A stretch of DNA of 64,000 nucleotides, from positions 558,001 through 622,000 of the forward strand of contig NZ_JACHDY010000001.1 of NCBI RefSeq assembly GCF_014201315.1. The letters are read 5' to 3'. Shown here piece by piece: positions 10,001-18,622 of this stretch. A program made the translations under genes and the position numbers. Source of the stretch: Edaphobacter lichenicola (GTDB lineage Bacteria; Acidobacteriota; Terriglobia; Terriglobales; Acidobacteriaceae). The notes under the pieces are model-generated. The model did not search any database. It worked only from the letters and a program-made list of their open reading frames with translations, and had not been told where the DNA came from. Every line of letters starts with the position of its first letter. Position 1 is the first letter of the stretch.

Positions 10001-10325
10001 CTTCTGGCGAAAGCGCACCGCGTTCGATTCGAGACTTTACCGTCTCACCCTCCAGCAACTCCATCACCAGATAAGGAGTGCCCTTCTGTTCGCCGATGTC
10101 GAACACCGTACAGATATTTGGGTGATTCAGTGCGGACGCTGCCCGTGCCTCCTGCAGGAAACGCTCTCGCATTCCGGGCATCTTGTAGCTCTCATGCAGA
10201 AGCTTTACCGCAACCTCGCGATGCAGACGCTCGTCCCAGGCGCGAAAGACCAGTCCCATGCCTCCGCCGCCCAGTCTGCCTAGGATCTCGTACGGACCGA
10301 ACCTCTGGCCAGCCTCAGGAATCAT
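7041..10325 (-). CDS. membrane Ser/Thr protein kinase with C-terminal TPR region
   Basis: This 1094-residue protein has an N-terminal Hanks-type kinase domain (about 11-280): glycine loop GRLGGGGMG, ATP-binding K41 (EVAVKLL), catalytic HRDIKPAN with D133, DFG with D155, and SPEQ in place of APE at 190-193. All key residues are present. A low-complexity charged linker (about 285-460) leads to one transmembrane helix (467-490), so the kinase is cytoplasmic and the C-terminal half periplasmic. The C-terminal 600 residues are helical with TPR-like repeats (ALRAYQEAVRFDPKFVQAQMRLAWLY; ALQAAQQGYEANPFDAEAY). Before them comes a region resembling the FlgO/TolB-like segment common in these kinases. 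It stands alone and points away from the next gene. Substrates are unknown. Confidence 0.92.
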   Translation of the reverse strand: MIPEAGQRFGPYEILGRLGGGGMGLVFRAWDERLHREVAVKLLHESYKMPGMRERFLQEARAASALNHPNICTVFDIGEQKGTPYLVMELLEGETVKSRIERGALSPEEIVRYALEISDALAAAHTKGIVHRDIKPANIFLVKLPNGKSQAKVLDFGLAKIGLEVRGGWESRTLDMTLSGATVGTVAYMSPEQARGESLDTRSDMFSLGVVLYEMATRRVPFEGTTSALMFVQLLSHTPDSVRNWNESIPRDLERVILKLMAKSRGERFQTTQELQEALTRVGGKLGRGGWRHKGTLSAVPLVRAYDPVALHKGPKRKSDPGKSDTPGGRLPVAQTRGASNGNKRTRPARRPEREHGSDVDGSRSAQASALAFESTDAPWQSRFEYGVAVQGASSQDPVVPHVDYGAPAAAKTLSYEDGSIRSRGGWAAVEEERDDDVHHEAEDWVGSEEDSSAELVAEQGKNLRVRMVVAVTIILGVATAASLTMGMSLFRPMVLKPSDRLLLTLIQNKTGDKTLDGTVMQGLEIALRQSRTLNVLGGEAYHAGLVQIEPENTGANMTVPVWSVAQKIGARAYLYGEINGINGSEAPYTISVDVLRTDSNDKVASLDETAGSREEIPAAIGRLALAVRREVSADSKADLRRKIPFADEASGSLEALHAYFAGATAEQSGRVTDALRAYQEAVRFDPKFVQAQMRLAWLYREEKAEVASANAASFARDGAVHSSEAVKLLAKFCFEMNASGDLVQATRTIREYVLRYPLSVDGRKQLALGLRVQRLFPEALQAAQQGYEANPFDAEAYVEAERDLIGMDRYGSVLELESQAGHVGVASSTNVLTAAYLDGREDLVAEQEKELQAALVEPTMGNRTQVTYADLNDYGLYLDNTGKKSTALDLWRSAAAKAGDEVELSGTQAYLLAQGALDHALAESCPVALAMVEEGKGLPKGPVASFNAGMAAALCGDQPYAIKTALILQQYFPRNTAVARNYAPELKAAAAIGINEPGKAIPNLDASGQYDQTLFAAYLRGMAHTALSQTPQAILDFQAVLARRGEASMQEGDLYPMAEMSVARNYKNSRTQPERAEAYRSLKYGKKESKGLL

Positions 10326-10654
10326 CGCCGCTGTTGCCTTCTATTCTCCCCAACCCTCAATCAGAACCAATCTCTTCGCTTAGCGCATTTTCTAAGCAGC
10401 GTCGCGAACGTAACACCTTGTGCGACCTGATCATAGTGGCCATCGTTCGTTGTTAGTAGAACCACCTCGAAGGGTTCCATACTCGATAAACAAAATCTGC
10501 AGATGGCGCTGAAGCCCGTGCACTCTTCAGCCGCACTGACCCAGGACTCGTGATCACCCTCAACTCTCGCATAGCCGACCCAGGGAATATATCCCCCAAG
10601 CGTGGCATGTCGCTCAAGGCTCTACCCTCTCCATCAAGCCCCGTCGGCACGACC

Positions 10655-10669
10655 TATAATCAGTCTGTG
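10655..10669 (+). promoter_or_regulatory. TATAAT box directly upstream of a GTG start
   Basis: A perfect TATAAT (10655-10660) ends six bases before GTG at 10667, which is in frame with the HAD gene. Transcription from this box would start at the GTG itself, giving a leaderless message; no ribosome binding site is present. The -35 region (CATCAA at 17 bases) is a poor match, so the call is tentative. Confidence 0.45.
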
Positions 10670-11389
10670 AACTCCCCTACTCGAATAGAACGTCGCCCAG
10701 CCAACCAGACCCTCCTGATCGACGCCGACGACACGCTCTGGGAGAACAACATCTACTTCGAGCGGGCCATCACCAGCTTCATCTCCTACCTCGATCACCG
10801 CATCCACACCGCCGACGAGGTCCGCAGTCATCTCATCCGAGTCGAGCACGACACCATCCGCACCCATGGCTACGGACTTCACAGCTTCCGCCGATCGCTG
10901 GCCGCCTGCTTCGAGCAACTCAGCGACGCCCCCATGACAGACGAAAAGCACCGTCGCATCGAAAGCTTCGCCCAGTCCATCGCCGAGCAGGAGATCGAAC
11001 TCCTCCCCAACGTTGCCTCCACGCTCAGCGAACTCGCCACGCGCCACCGCCTCATCCTGGTGACAAAGGGAGACCACGACGAGCAAACCGACAAGCTGCA
11101 TCGCTCCGGTCTCGCTCCTCACTTCACTGCCGTCGAGGTGCTGTCTGAAAAACACCACCAGGCCTACGAATCCCTCGTCTCCCACCACGCCTGCGACTCA
11201 TGTAGCACCTGGATGATCGGCAACAGCCCACGCTCGGACGTCAATCCCGCGCTCTCCGCCGGCCTGAACGCCATCTTCATCCCGCACGACTTCACCTGGG
11301 TGCTGGAGCACGAGGCCGTCCACCAGCCCCCAGCCGGCCGGCAGTTGCTCGAGCTAGCCAGCTTCGCCGAACTCACACAGCACTTCTAG
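10667..11389 (+). CDS. HAD-superfamily hydrolase
   Basis: The chosen start gives 240 residues. The HAD motif I nucleophile segment is TLLIDADDTLWENN (DxD), near residues 16-29 of this start. A helical cap follows, then motif II VTKG in HRLILVTKGDHDEQ and motif III/IV in SEKHHQAYESL ... MIGNSPRSDVNPALSAG. This is a phosphatase-like member of the haloacid dehalogenase superfamily; the substrate is not predictable. The frame stays open to an ATG at 10550, adding 39 residues of low-quality sequence. I prefer GTG 10667 because conserved sequence begins just after it and a TATAAT lies at the right distance for leaderless transcription. It converges with the GT39 gene on the other strand. Confidence 0.85.
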   Translation: MNSPTRIERRPANQTLLIDADDTLWENNIYFERAITSFISYLDHRIHTADEVRSHLIRVEHDTIRTHGYGLHSFRRSLAACFEQLSDAPMTDEKHRRIESFAQSIAEQEIELLPNVASTLSELATRHRLILVTKGDHDEQTDKLHRSGLAPHFTAVEVLSEKHHQAYESLVSHHACDSCSTWMIGNSPRSDVNPALSAGLNAIFIPHDFTWVLEHEAVHQPPAGRQLLELASFAELTQHF

Positions 11390-11452
11390 ACTTGCTCTCT
11401 AGAACGAACACGTCGCATCCGTAGCGACCATCCGCATGCACAATTTAGGGTT

Positions 11453-13012
11453 TTACATCCAAAGCCGTTGCTGTTGCCATAGGCGACTAAGCGGAACTCT
11501 CGCACCGCGACAAAGATAAATTGTCACATGCTCGAATGGCATCGCATAGGGGTGGTTCACGTACCCCACTGCCTTCACCGAAAAAAACATCTCTTTCAAT
11601 TCGGTTTCGGGCTTCCCAACTACTATCATCAACTCACCTGTATACCCATGAGTTCCCCAAAGATAATAGTTCTGATGGCCGCTTATCGCAAAAGGCAAAC
11701 CATATTGTGCGCCAAGATAATTGATAGCGCTTGCCTCGCCATAGTTCTGACAGAATATGCCAGTCTTCGCCTGATCTCCTGGCCCCAGTGCGCCATAGAC
11801 GCGCGCCACCTCCGCTGTAAGTTCCGGCCAACCGAACATGTCAGCGGTAAAAGATGGAAGTGGCCCTATTACAAGATTTTCAGTGCTCGAAGGCTTGAAA
11901 TGCAGCATATGCATGTAACGGACGAAGTCTGTCGGAGGAAGGATCGGCAATGACATAGGAGCGAGGAGCACGCCAGTAACAACAAGAATTAAAGAATACG
12001 TGCATGCCACCCAGTACCGGCTCCGTGTCCACGATTCCCAGACAAGGCCACCCGCCGAAAAAAGCACTGGATAGATCGGAGCAACATAGTAGTCCTTGGA
12101 GTGAAGAAACATCATCACTACCAGAAACACCAGATAAGTAACTCCGACAAAACGCCATCTCTTGCTACCCTGCGCGAACAGCAGCCAAATCAGCCCTGGC
12201 ACCCACATCAGAACCGTGAGCGGGTTCATCATCTGCATCTGGTGATGCAAGAACGATATTGGGCCGTAGACTACGTTCTTGCTGCTGTGCGCGATGTTAT
12301 TCAGCAACACGAAGGTGGCCCAATGGTGCCTCGATTCCCATATCAGGTTCGGCAGCGCAATAAGGACCATCAGCGCCATAGCAATGGCAAACCAGCGGCT
12401 CAACAGGATACGCCGCTGCTTCGTGGCCGCTAACCCAAAGAGCAGGGCCGCCAGAAAGAATGCGGTCGAATGTTTGTTCTGGAGACCCAGACCGCCCAGC
12501 ACGCCCGCCGCTAGCCACCAGCGTTGGTCTTGACCACGAGCAACGAGGATCACTGACAACAGACAGCCCATCCACAAGATGGACTCAACCGAATTCATTG
12601 AAAGATAGCCGTCGATACCGAGGTATTCAGGCGCGACAAGCACGGCGATCATTGCAAGTGTCTGGGCTGTCCGCCTTCCACCTAGGGACCATGCGAGAAG
12701 ACCTGTGAGCAGTACTTTGACCGCCCCCGCCATTGCGGAGAGCATTCGGACCTCAACAAGTGAACTTCCAAATACCGCCGTCACAACTCGTGCCTGCAGG
12801 GCGACTAGCGGGGGCTGATCGACGTAACCCCAGTCGAGAAAGCGTCCGCAGATGAGGTAATAGAGTTCATCGCGTTCATAGCCATATCCGAGGTGCTGTG
12901 CCATCAGATTGGCTCCAACCTGTATCGACAACTTCACCAGCGCAAACACTACTGCAATTTGGAAGGCGCGCTGGAAGCTGGAATCGCGCGTCGCAGGCGA
13001 GTTCAACTGCAT
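11453..13012 (-). CDS. GT39-family membrane glycosyltransferase (ArnT/PMT-like)
   Basis: The chosen start gives 519 residues. The protein is polytopic with about eleven hydrophobic segments. The first periplasmic loop holds GYERDELYYLICGRFLDWGYVDQPPLV, the acidic motif (RDE) plus DQPP typical of dolichyl- or undecaprenyl-phosphate-sugar-dependent transferases (PMT_2). Such enzymes move a sugar from a polyprenyl phosphate to lipid, glycan or protein on the outer face of the inner membrane. The frame extends upstream to 13297, but the extra 95 residues are cysteine- and arginine-rich with no family character, so MQLNSPATR at 13012 is taken as the start. It is divergent from the decarboxylase gene across about 318 bases. 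The acceptor is unknown. Confidence 0.82.
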   Translation of the reverse strand: MQLNSPATRDSSFQRAFQIAVVFALVKLSIQVGANLMAQHLGYGYERDELYYLICGRFLDWGYVDQPPLVALQARVVTAVFGSSLVEVRMLSAMAGAVKVLLTGLLAWSLGGRRTAQTLAMIAVLVAPEYLGIDGYLSMNSVESILWMGCLLSVILVARGQDQRWWLAAGVLGGLGLQNKHSTAFFLAALLFGLAATKQRRILLSRWFAIAMALMVLIALPNLIWESRHHWATFVLLNNIAHSSKNVVYGPISFLHHQMQMMNPLTVLMWVPGLIWLLFAQGSKRWRFVGVTYLVFLVVMMFLHSKDYYVAPIYPVLFSAGGLVWESWTRSRYWVACTYSLILVVTGVLLAPMSLPILPPTDFVRYMHMLHFKPSSTENLVIGPLPSFTADMFGWPELTAEVARVYGALGPGDQAKTGIFCQNYGEASAINYLGAQYGLPFAISGHQNYYLWGTHGYTGELMIVVGKPETELKEMFFSVKAVGYVNHPYAMPFEHVTIYLCRGARVPLSRLWQQQRLWM

Positions 13013-13330
13013 GAGTCGTTCCCGCTTGCCATGTACGTTGATACTACGAGTTCTTTCAGCACGGGAACCTTTCACTCTTAGGAAGACTCTACGGATATTC
13101 GGCTGCAATTTGGAGTACGCAGAACAGAAAGAGCAAGTTCCGTTCCTGGAAATGTCGGACTTCGCGAGCGGCCACGGTCTTGGTCCGCAGCATCTAGCTA
13201 CACTAACCGCATCGGGCCTGGTCAAAGCATGCAAACGCTTCACGAATGACCCAGCATTCACACTCCATAAACACTCCACAAAACTTCCCTGTAACATCTA
13301 AGAGGACTACAAAGAAGCAGTGAGAGGTGT
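13013..13330. other. divergent intergenic region
   Basis: This 318-base gap lies between the divergent GT39 and decarboxylase genes and should hold both promoters. Its plus-strand end carries GAGAGGTGT before the decarboxylase ATG. One frame continuing the GT39 gene is open here, but the translation is cysteine/arginine-rich and unconvincing. No repeat or RNA structure stands out. Confidence 0.5.
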
Positions 13331-15763
13331 ATGAGCGAAGGCCGTTGGGTTTTATTGATTGCGAGTGAAGTTGGCGGTACGGATTCGGTCTCAGACCGCG
13401 CTATGGAGCGTCTGGTTGAGGCGATCCGTCTCGAAGGATATGAGGTGGTTCGCACCTCCACGCCGGAGGACGGTCTATCCCTGGTCACATCCGATCCGTC
13501 CTACAGCGCAATCCTTCTAGACTGGGACCTCGAGGGCGAGAACCAGTTCGCCGAAGGCGCAGCGCTCGCCATCCTGCGCGCCGTTCGCCGCCGCAACAAG
13601 AAGATTCCCATCTTCCTCATCGCCGACCGCACCCTCGTCAGCGAACTCCCCCTCGAAGTCGTCAAGCAGGTTCACGAGTACATCCACCTCTTCGGCGACA
13701 CCCCCGCCTTCATCGCCAACCGCGTCGACTTCGCCGTCGAGCGTTACCACGAGCAACTCCTCCCACCCTACTTCCGCGAGCTCAAAAAATACAACGATCA
13801 GGGAGCCTACTCCTGGGACGCGCCCGGCCACATGGGCGGCGTCGCCTACCTCAAGCATCCCGTCGGCATGGAGTTTCACAAGTTCTTCGGCGAAAACATC
13901 ATGCGCTCGGACCTCGGCATCTCCACTGCCCCGCTCGGCTCCTGGCTCGATCACCTCGGACCTCCCGGCGAATCCGAACGCAACGCCGCTCGCATCTTCG
14001 GCGCCGACTGGACCTTCTACGTCCTCGGCGGCTCCAGCACCTCCAACCAGATCGTCGGCCACGGCGTCATCGCGCAGGACGACATCGTCCTAGCCGACGC
14101 GAACTGCCACAAGTCCATCTGCCACTCCCTCACCGTCACCGGCGCACGCCCCGTCTATATGAAGCCCACGCGCAACGGCTACGGCATGATCGGCCTCGTC
14201 CCCGTCAAGCGCTTCAGCCCCGAGTTCATCCGCGGCATCATCGACAAGAGCCCGCTCACCACCGGCGTCGCTAACCAGAATCCTACCTACGCCGTCGTCA
14301 CCAACTCCACCTACGACGGTCTCTGCTACGACGTAAACCGCGTCGTCACCGAGCTCTCGAAGTCCGTCCCGCGCATTCACTTCGACGAGGCCTGGTACGC
14401 CTACGCCAAGTTCCACGAGATCTACCAGGGCCGTTTTGCGATGGGTGTGCCCGACGACATGCCCGATCGCCCCACCATCTTCGCCGTCCAGTCCACGCAC
14501 AAGATGCTCGCCGCCTTCTCGATGGGCTCCATGATCCACGTCAAGCTAAGCCCTCGCGCCAACCTCGACTTCGATCAGTTCAATGAGTCCTTCATGATGC
14601 ACGGCACCACCTCGCCCTTCTACCCGCTGATCGCCTCGCTCGACGTAGCGGCCGCCATGATGGACGAGCCCGCCGGACCCACCCTGATGAGCGAGACCCT
14701 GCAGGACGCCATCAGCTTTCGCAAGGCCATGTCGTCCATCGGCCACCGTCTCCGCGAAGCCGAGCAGGGCTGGTTCTTCCGCCTCTATCAACCTGAGTAC
14801 GTCTTCGATCCGCTCGACGGAAAGACCTACCTCCTCGAAGAAGCCGCTGACGGTCTTCTCACCAACCGCTCCAGCGCCTGGACCCTCAAGGTCGGGGAGG
14901 AGTGGCATGGCTATCAGGACGAGGACATCGCCGACGACTACTGCATGCTCGACCCCACCAAGGTCACCATTCTCACTCCCGGAGTCAACGCCCAGGGCGT
15001 CGTCAGCGAGTTGGGCATTCCCGCAGCCATCGTCACAGAGTTCCTCGACGGACGCCGCGTCGAGATCGCCCGCACCGGCGACTACACCGTCCTCGTCCTC
15101 TTCTCCGTCGGCACCTCCAAGGGCAAGTGGGGCGCCCTGCTCGAAAACCTCTTCGAGTTCAAACGCCTCTACGACTCCGAAGCCTCCCTCGAAGAGGCCC
15201 TGCCCGAACTGGTCTCCCGCTTTCCTCATCGCTATCGCAACGTCAGCCTCAAAGAGCTCTCCGACGAGATGCACGCCGCAATGGTTCAACTCAACCTCTC
15301 CGGCCTTGTCAACGACGCCTGCGACGAAGACTTCGACCCCATCCTCACCCCCGCCCAGACCTACCAGAAGCTCCTCCGCCACGAAACGGAAAAGATTCGC
15401 TTCTCCGAGATGGCCGGACGAATCGCTGCGGTCATGCTCGTTCCCTACCCTCCCGGCATCCCCATGTCCATGCCCGGCGAACGCCTCGGCGGCACCGAAA
15501 GCCCGGTCATCAAGCTCATCCTCGCCATGGAGGAGTTCGGCAAGCGCTTCCCCGGCTTCGAGCGCGAGGTCCACGGCATCGAAACCGACGCGGAAGGAAA
15601 CTACTGGATGCGCGCCGTCATCGAAACTCCCGGCAAGAAGAAAAACGGCAATGGCCACGGAAAGCAGCGTCCACCAAACGCCGCCCCGCCTGTCCAGAAG
15701 AAGAAGCGCGTTCCTGCGACTTCGCCTATCGTTCCAGGAAGCGGCCTCGCCTCGGAGAGGTAG
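13331..15763 (+). CDS. Orn/Lys/Arg decarboxylase with N-terminal response-regulator-like wing domain
   Basis: This 810-residue fold-type I PLP enzyme belongs to the inducible ornithine/lysine/arginine decarboxylase family. Residues 1-130 form the flavodoxin/CheY-like wing domain of the family (VLLIASEVGG; ILLDWDLEGE). The major domain follows with APGHMGG near 164, HFDEAWYAY near 355 containing the PLP-ring aspartate, and the Schiff-base lysine K391 in STHKMLAAFSMGSMIHV. The C-terminal domain ends in a basic KKK/PP-rich tail of about 35 residues not needed for the fold. It removes the alpha-carboxyl of a basic amino acid to give a polyamine precursor and consumes a proton. Which substrate it uses cannot be told. 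GAGAGGTG precedes the ATG. It is monocistronic, with a terminator-like hairpin downstream. Confidence 0.93.
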   Translation: MSEGRWVLLIASEVGGTDSVSDRAMERLVEAIRLEGYEVVRTSTPEDGLSLVTSDPSYSAILLDWDLEGENQFAEGAALAILRAVRRRNKKIPIFLIADRTLVSELPLEVVKQVHEYIHLFGDTPAFIANRVDFAVERYHEQLLPPYFRELKKYNDQGAYSWDAPGHMGGVAYLKHPVGMEFHKFFGENIMRSDLGISTAPLGSWLDHLGPPGESERNAARIFGADWTFYVLGGSSTSNQIVGHGVIAQDDIVLADANCHKSICHSLTVTGARPVYMKPTRNGYGMIGLVPVKRFSPEFIRGIIDKSPLTTGVANQNPTYAVVTNSTYDGLCYDVNRVVTELSKSVPRIHFDEAWYAYAKFHEIYQGRFAMGVPDDMPDRPTIFAVQSTHKMLAAFSMGSMIHVKLSPRANLDFDQFNESFMMHGTTSPFYPLIASLDVAAAMMDEPAGPTLMSETLQDAISFRKAMSSIGHRLREAEQGWFFRLYQPEYVFDPLDGKTYLLEEAADGLLTNRSSAWTLKVGEEWHGYQDEDIADDYCMLDPTKVTILTPGVNAQGVVSELGIPAAIVTEFLDGRRVEIARTGDYTVLVLFSVGTSKGKWGALLENLFEFKRLYDSEASLEEALPELVSRFPHRYRNVSLKELSDEMHAAMVQLNLSGLVNDACDEDFDPILTPAQTYQKLLRHETEKIRFSEMAGRIAAVMLVPYPPGIPMSMPGERLGGTESPVIKLILAMEEFGKRFPGFEREVHGIETDAEGNYWMRAVIETPGKKKNGNGHGKQRPPNAAPPVQKKKRVPATSPIVPGSGLASER

Positions 15764-15791
15764 TTTCATAAAGCATTTATCAACCTGGTCC

Positions 15792-15823
15792 AACGGCCTT
15801 TTCTGTTGACAGAAGAGGCCGTT
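15792..15823 (+). terminator. terminator-like hairpin after the decarboxylase gene
   Basis: A 14-bp stem (AACGGCCTTTTCTG with CAGAAGAGGCCGTT, one T-G wobble) closes a TTGA tetraloop 28 bases after the stop codon. The following T-run is weak (CCCTTTAA), so termination is likely but not certain. Confidence 0.65.
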
Positions 15824-16021
15824 CCCTTTAACGTGCCTCCATAGTCGATGGCGATTGATCTCTGGTTTTGATCTGATTTCCTGTCACCGTACTCCTCCCA
15901 CTTGCATCACGGCCTGGCATTTTCTGTAGTTTCACCGGTTGAAGCTGGCCTTCCCTTCCAACATGGAACGGCCTCCAGTACAACCGGCAATCATTCCGGA
16001 AAACAAACCAAGAAAGGTCCT

Positions 16022-16717
16022 ATGATGAAAAAACTTCTACTTGCTCTGATCTCCATTGGGGTGACCTTACCGGCTGTTGCGCAAAACAAGATTGATGATC
16101 GCCTGGGCAACTCCGCCGAAGTGTTGAAGCAGATCCTTGCCAGACCCGATGGAATCCCCCAGAATCTCCTCGATAAATCCGTATGTGTGCTCGTCTTCCC
16201 CGCTGTCAAAAAAGTAGGAATCGGTCTGGGCGTAACCTATGGCCGTGGGGTCATCGTCTGCCGATCCGGCACGGACATGACCGGTCCGTGGTCTGCTCCC
16301 GCAATGTACAAACTCGATGTCGGCAGCTTAGGGTTGCAGCTGGGCAGTTCTTCCACGGACTACGTCCTGCTGGTCGAAACCAAAACCGGAGCGCAGAAGG
16401 TTCTATCCGGCAAGCTCAAACTTGGTGCTGACGCAACCGCCGTTGCCGGGCCAACTGGAGCGAAGGCGGTCGCTGCCAACGATCCAAACGTCGATATTCT
16501 CACCTACTCCAGGCCCAAAGGCGGATTGTTTGCCGGAGCTTCTATCGGTAGCGCTTCCATGGACACCGACACCGACGCGAACAAGTCGGTTTACGGCAAA
16601 GACATCACAGCAACCGAGATCGTCCGCGAGGGAGGCGTTACCATAACGCCCGCGGGTAAAGCCCTCGACAACATCCTCAGGAAGGCATCGCCCACTCGTT
16701 CCCAGACCGCCAACTAA
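16022..16717 (+). CDS. exported SYLF-domain (YSC84-like) lipid-binding protein
   Basis: From ATG 16022 the product has 231 residues; a second ATG follows at once. It has a clear signal peptide (MMKKLLLALISIGVTLPAVAQ). The mature part is one SYLF/Ysc84 domain: RLGNSAEVLKQILARPDGIP, LLDKSVCVLVFPAVKKVGIGLGVTYGRG, and LLVETKTGAQKVLSGKLKLGADATAVAGPTG, ending with ILTYSRPKGGLFAGASIGSASM. SYLF domains bind phosphoinositides in eukaryotes; bacterial members are exported and of unknown role. An open frame extends upstream to 15902, but the signal peptide and the AAGAAAGG site favour 16022. A long inverted repeat downstream probably ends the transcript. Confidence 0.9.
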   Translation: MMKKLLLALISIGVTLPAVAQNKIDDRLGNSAEVLKQILARPDGIPQNLLDKSVCVLVFPAVKKVGIGLGVTYGRGVIVCRSGTDMTGPWSAPAMYKLDVGSLGLQLGSSSTDYVLLVETKTGAQKVLSGKLKLGADATAVAGPTGAKAVAANDPNVDILTYSRPKGGLFAGASIGSASMDTDTDANKSVYGKDITATEIVREGGVTITPAGKALDNILRKASPTRSQTAN

Positions 16718-16724
16718 TCCGCAA

Positions 16725-16785
16725 AAACAAAGACCCGGAGGAATGCCGTCAACTTTCAGCCGACGCCATCCCCGGGTCTTTGTTT
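16725..16785 (+). terminator. long inverted repeat, probable terminator
   Basis: AAACAAAGACCCGG (16725-16738) is perfectly repeated in inverted form at 16772-16785 with a 33-base loop, beginning 8 bases after the SYLF stop codon. The stem ends in TTTGTTT, so the structure could terminate in either direction. The large loop lowers confidence. Confidence 0.55.
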
Positions 16786-16980
16786 CGCATGTTACATCCG
16801 CTGGCGCCACCGAATCGAGCGACATCTCCAAACCCGAGATAACAAGAAGAAACTCGTCCTGGCATCCTCGCGAGCCCAAAAACCTTATCCACACCCACTC
16901 CCACTCAACCCGTCGCAGATGCTATACTTACCTTCGGATTGCTTACCGCACCTCGCGCTTCCCAAGCGTCGAGATAAAGC

Positions 16981-17065
16981 GCGGAGGTGGCGAAATTGGC
17001 AGACGCACTAGCTTGAGGTGCTAGCGCCGCAAGGCATAGGGGTTCAAGTCCCCTCCTCCGCACCA
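16981..17065 (+). tRNA. tRNA-Leu (GAG anticodon)
   Basis: An 85-base class II tRNA with encoded CCA. GCGGAGG (16981-16987) pairs with CCTCCGC (17055-17061), then discriminator A and CCA. The anticodon arm CTAGC-TTGAGGT-GCTAG gives GAG, and the variable arm is long as for leucine. TATACT at 16923-16928 is a possible -10 box for a longer precursor. Confidence 0.95.
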
Positions 17066-17091
17066 ATCCAAACTTTTTCAAGGATTTATTC

Positions 17092-17122
17092 AGGGTCGAC
17101 CGAAAGGTTGACCCTTTGCTTT
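17092..17122 (+). terminator. rho-independent terminator of tRNA-Leu
   Basis: AGGGTCGACC, a GAAA tetraloop and GGTTGACCCT form a 10-bp stem with one G-T wobble, followed by TTGCTTT. It lies 27 bases past the tRNA and before the convergent sugar transferase gene. Confidence 0.7.
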
Positions 17123-17170
17123 GACTATCGCTCGGCGTTCCAGGCGGACGCGAGATAGGACGAGGGGCTC

Positions 17171-18622
17171 TTACACAGCACCGGACCCGCGAAACACCGC
17201 AGGAATCGTCTGAAAAAGAATCTTGATATCCAGCCAGACCGACCACTGGTCGATATACCGCATATCCAGAGCCATCCATTCGTCGAATCCGATCGAACTC
17301 CGGCCCATAATCTGCCACAGACACGTAATTCCAGGCTTCACGCTGAACCGTCGTCTATGCCAGTCCTGCGAAAATCCCTCGTAGTCGCGCAGCGGAAGCG
17401 GTCGCGGACCCACAAGGCTCATATGTCCAACCAGCACATTAATCAATTGCGGAATCTCATCCAGACTCGTCTTGCGAAGAAAGCTGCCCGCTCGAGTAAT
17501 CCGCGGATCATTCTTCAGCTTGAACGTCGGCCCCTGCGTCTCATTCAAGTGCTCCACCTGTGACATAAGGCGTTCCGCATCCTGCACCATCGTACGAAAC
17601 TTCAGAATCTCAAACGACCGCTTGCCGTACCCCATCCTGACCTGTCTAAAAAAGACGGGACCCGGATCGGTCAGCTTGATCAATAGCGCGATCATCAGGA
17701 AGAGCGGTGCGAGCACCACCAGCAACAGCAGCGAAACCGTGACATCGGTCGCACGTTTGATCATGAACGCCCAGGCATTCCAGGATTCATCGTGCAACGT
17801 GATGGTGCCAACGGTCTCACGCATAAAATCGCTCCGCTTCGACTCGGCCTGATCGAAAAAAGTGCCGAGAAACCGGACGGCGATCCCGTGATCGCGACAC
17901 GAGGAGATAATGCCCGCAATCTGTTGGTAGAACGAAGCCAGAGGCAGAGCCACAATGACCTCGTCCACAGGCAGTGTTCTCAGCAGTTCAGGAATCGAAT
18001 CCAGGCCGCCGACTAAAGCTCCCAGTTGAGAGTCAGCCGTCTGCTTACTCCACCATTGATCATCCACGAAACCCTGGACGCAGTAGCCCCACTCCGGGTG
18101 GTTGTCCAGCTCTCGCACGAAGCTGTTGGCGCGGCGATTGGTGCCCACGATCAGCACATGTCTGCGATTATGCCCACGCGCTCGAAACGCCTGCATCGTC
18201 GCGCGAGCCACCAGACGAGTCGTAAGAAACGCCGCGAAGCTCATAATGCCGAACAGCGCCGCGACCACTGCCAGATCTATCGTGTTGCGCATGGAGCGCG
18301 ATGCGATCAGCCACAGCCAGATACAACTCAACACCGCGCATAGCGAGCTGGCAGTGCAGACATCGAGTGCCTCTCTCACAGAGCCGGCCAATCGACGGGA
18401 ACGATAAAACCCATTGGACCTGAGCACCACATGCCATCCCAGCGCCAGCACTAGCGTCGCCGCAAAGACCTGGATGGGATAGTGGGTCTCGAGCGAGTTG
18501 AAGACATCGAATGGCCGCTGATGAACCGCTGTGATGTAGGAAAGGCCAAGACAGCAAAACAAAAGCCCGAGATCGCCGATTGGCGCCAGCTCTAAAATAG
18601 TTGTTCGATTGGAAGGTGTCAT
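17171..18622 (-). CDS. polyprenyl-phosphate glucose/galactose phosphotransferase (exopolysaccharide initiation)
   Basis: This 483-residue protein has the layout of WbaP/WcaJ-like polyprenyl glycosylphosphotransferases. About four N-terminal membrane helices (to about 135) are followed by a Rossmann-like CoA_binding_3 domain (HVLIVGTNRRANSFVRELD, about 152-260) and one more helix. The catalytic bacterial sugar transferase domain comes last (about 290-483). The last carries KRATDV, DPGPVFFRQVRMGYG, FEILKFRTMVQDAE and TSLDEIPQLINVLVGHMSLVGPRP, including the conserved acidic and DEIPQ residues. It places the first sugar phosphate on undecaprenyl phosphate at the inner membrane. It faces away from the UDP-glucose dehydrogenase gene, with a 656-base control region between them. 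The exact sugar is not readable. Confidence 0.93.
   Translation of the reverse strand: MTPSNRTTILELAPIGDLGLLFCCLGLSYITAVHQRPFDVFNSLETHYPIQVFAATLVLALGWHVVLRSNGFYRSRRLAGSVREALDVCTASSLCAVLSCIWLWLIASRSMRNTIDLAVVAALFGIMSFAAFLTTRLVARATMQAFRARGHNRRHVLIVGTNRRANSFVRELDNHPEWGYCVQGFVDDQWWSKQTADSQLGALVGGLDSIPELLRTLPVDEVIVALPLASFYQQIAGIISSCRDHGIAVRFLGTFFDQAESKRSDFMRETVGTITLHDESWNAWAFMIKRATDVTVSLLLLVVLAPLFLMIALLIKLTDPGPVFFRQVRMGYGKRSFEILKFRTMVQDAERLMSQVEHLNETQGPTFKLKNDPRITRAGSFLRKTSLDEIPQLINVLVGHMSLVGPRPLPLRDYEGFSQDWHRRRFSVKPGITCLWQIMGRSSIGFDEWMALDMRYIDQWSVWLDIKILFQTIPAVFRGSGAV

Noticed and set aside
13517..15793. Long minus-strand frames (181, 149 and 415 residues) opposite the decarboxylase gene
   Set aside because: Composition is Gly/Glu/Val/Asp-rich low-complexity antisense of a confirmed PLP enzyme; no family and no ribosome binding sites.
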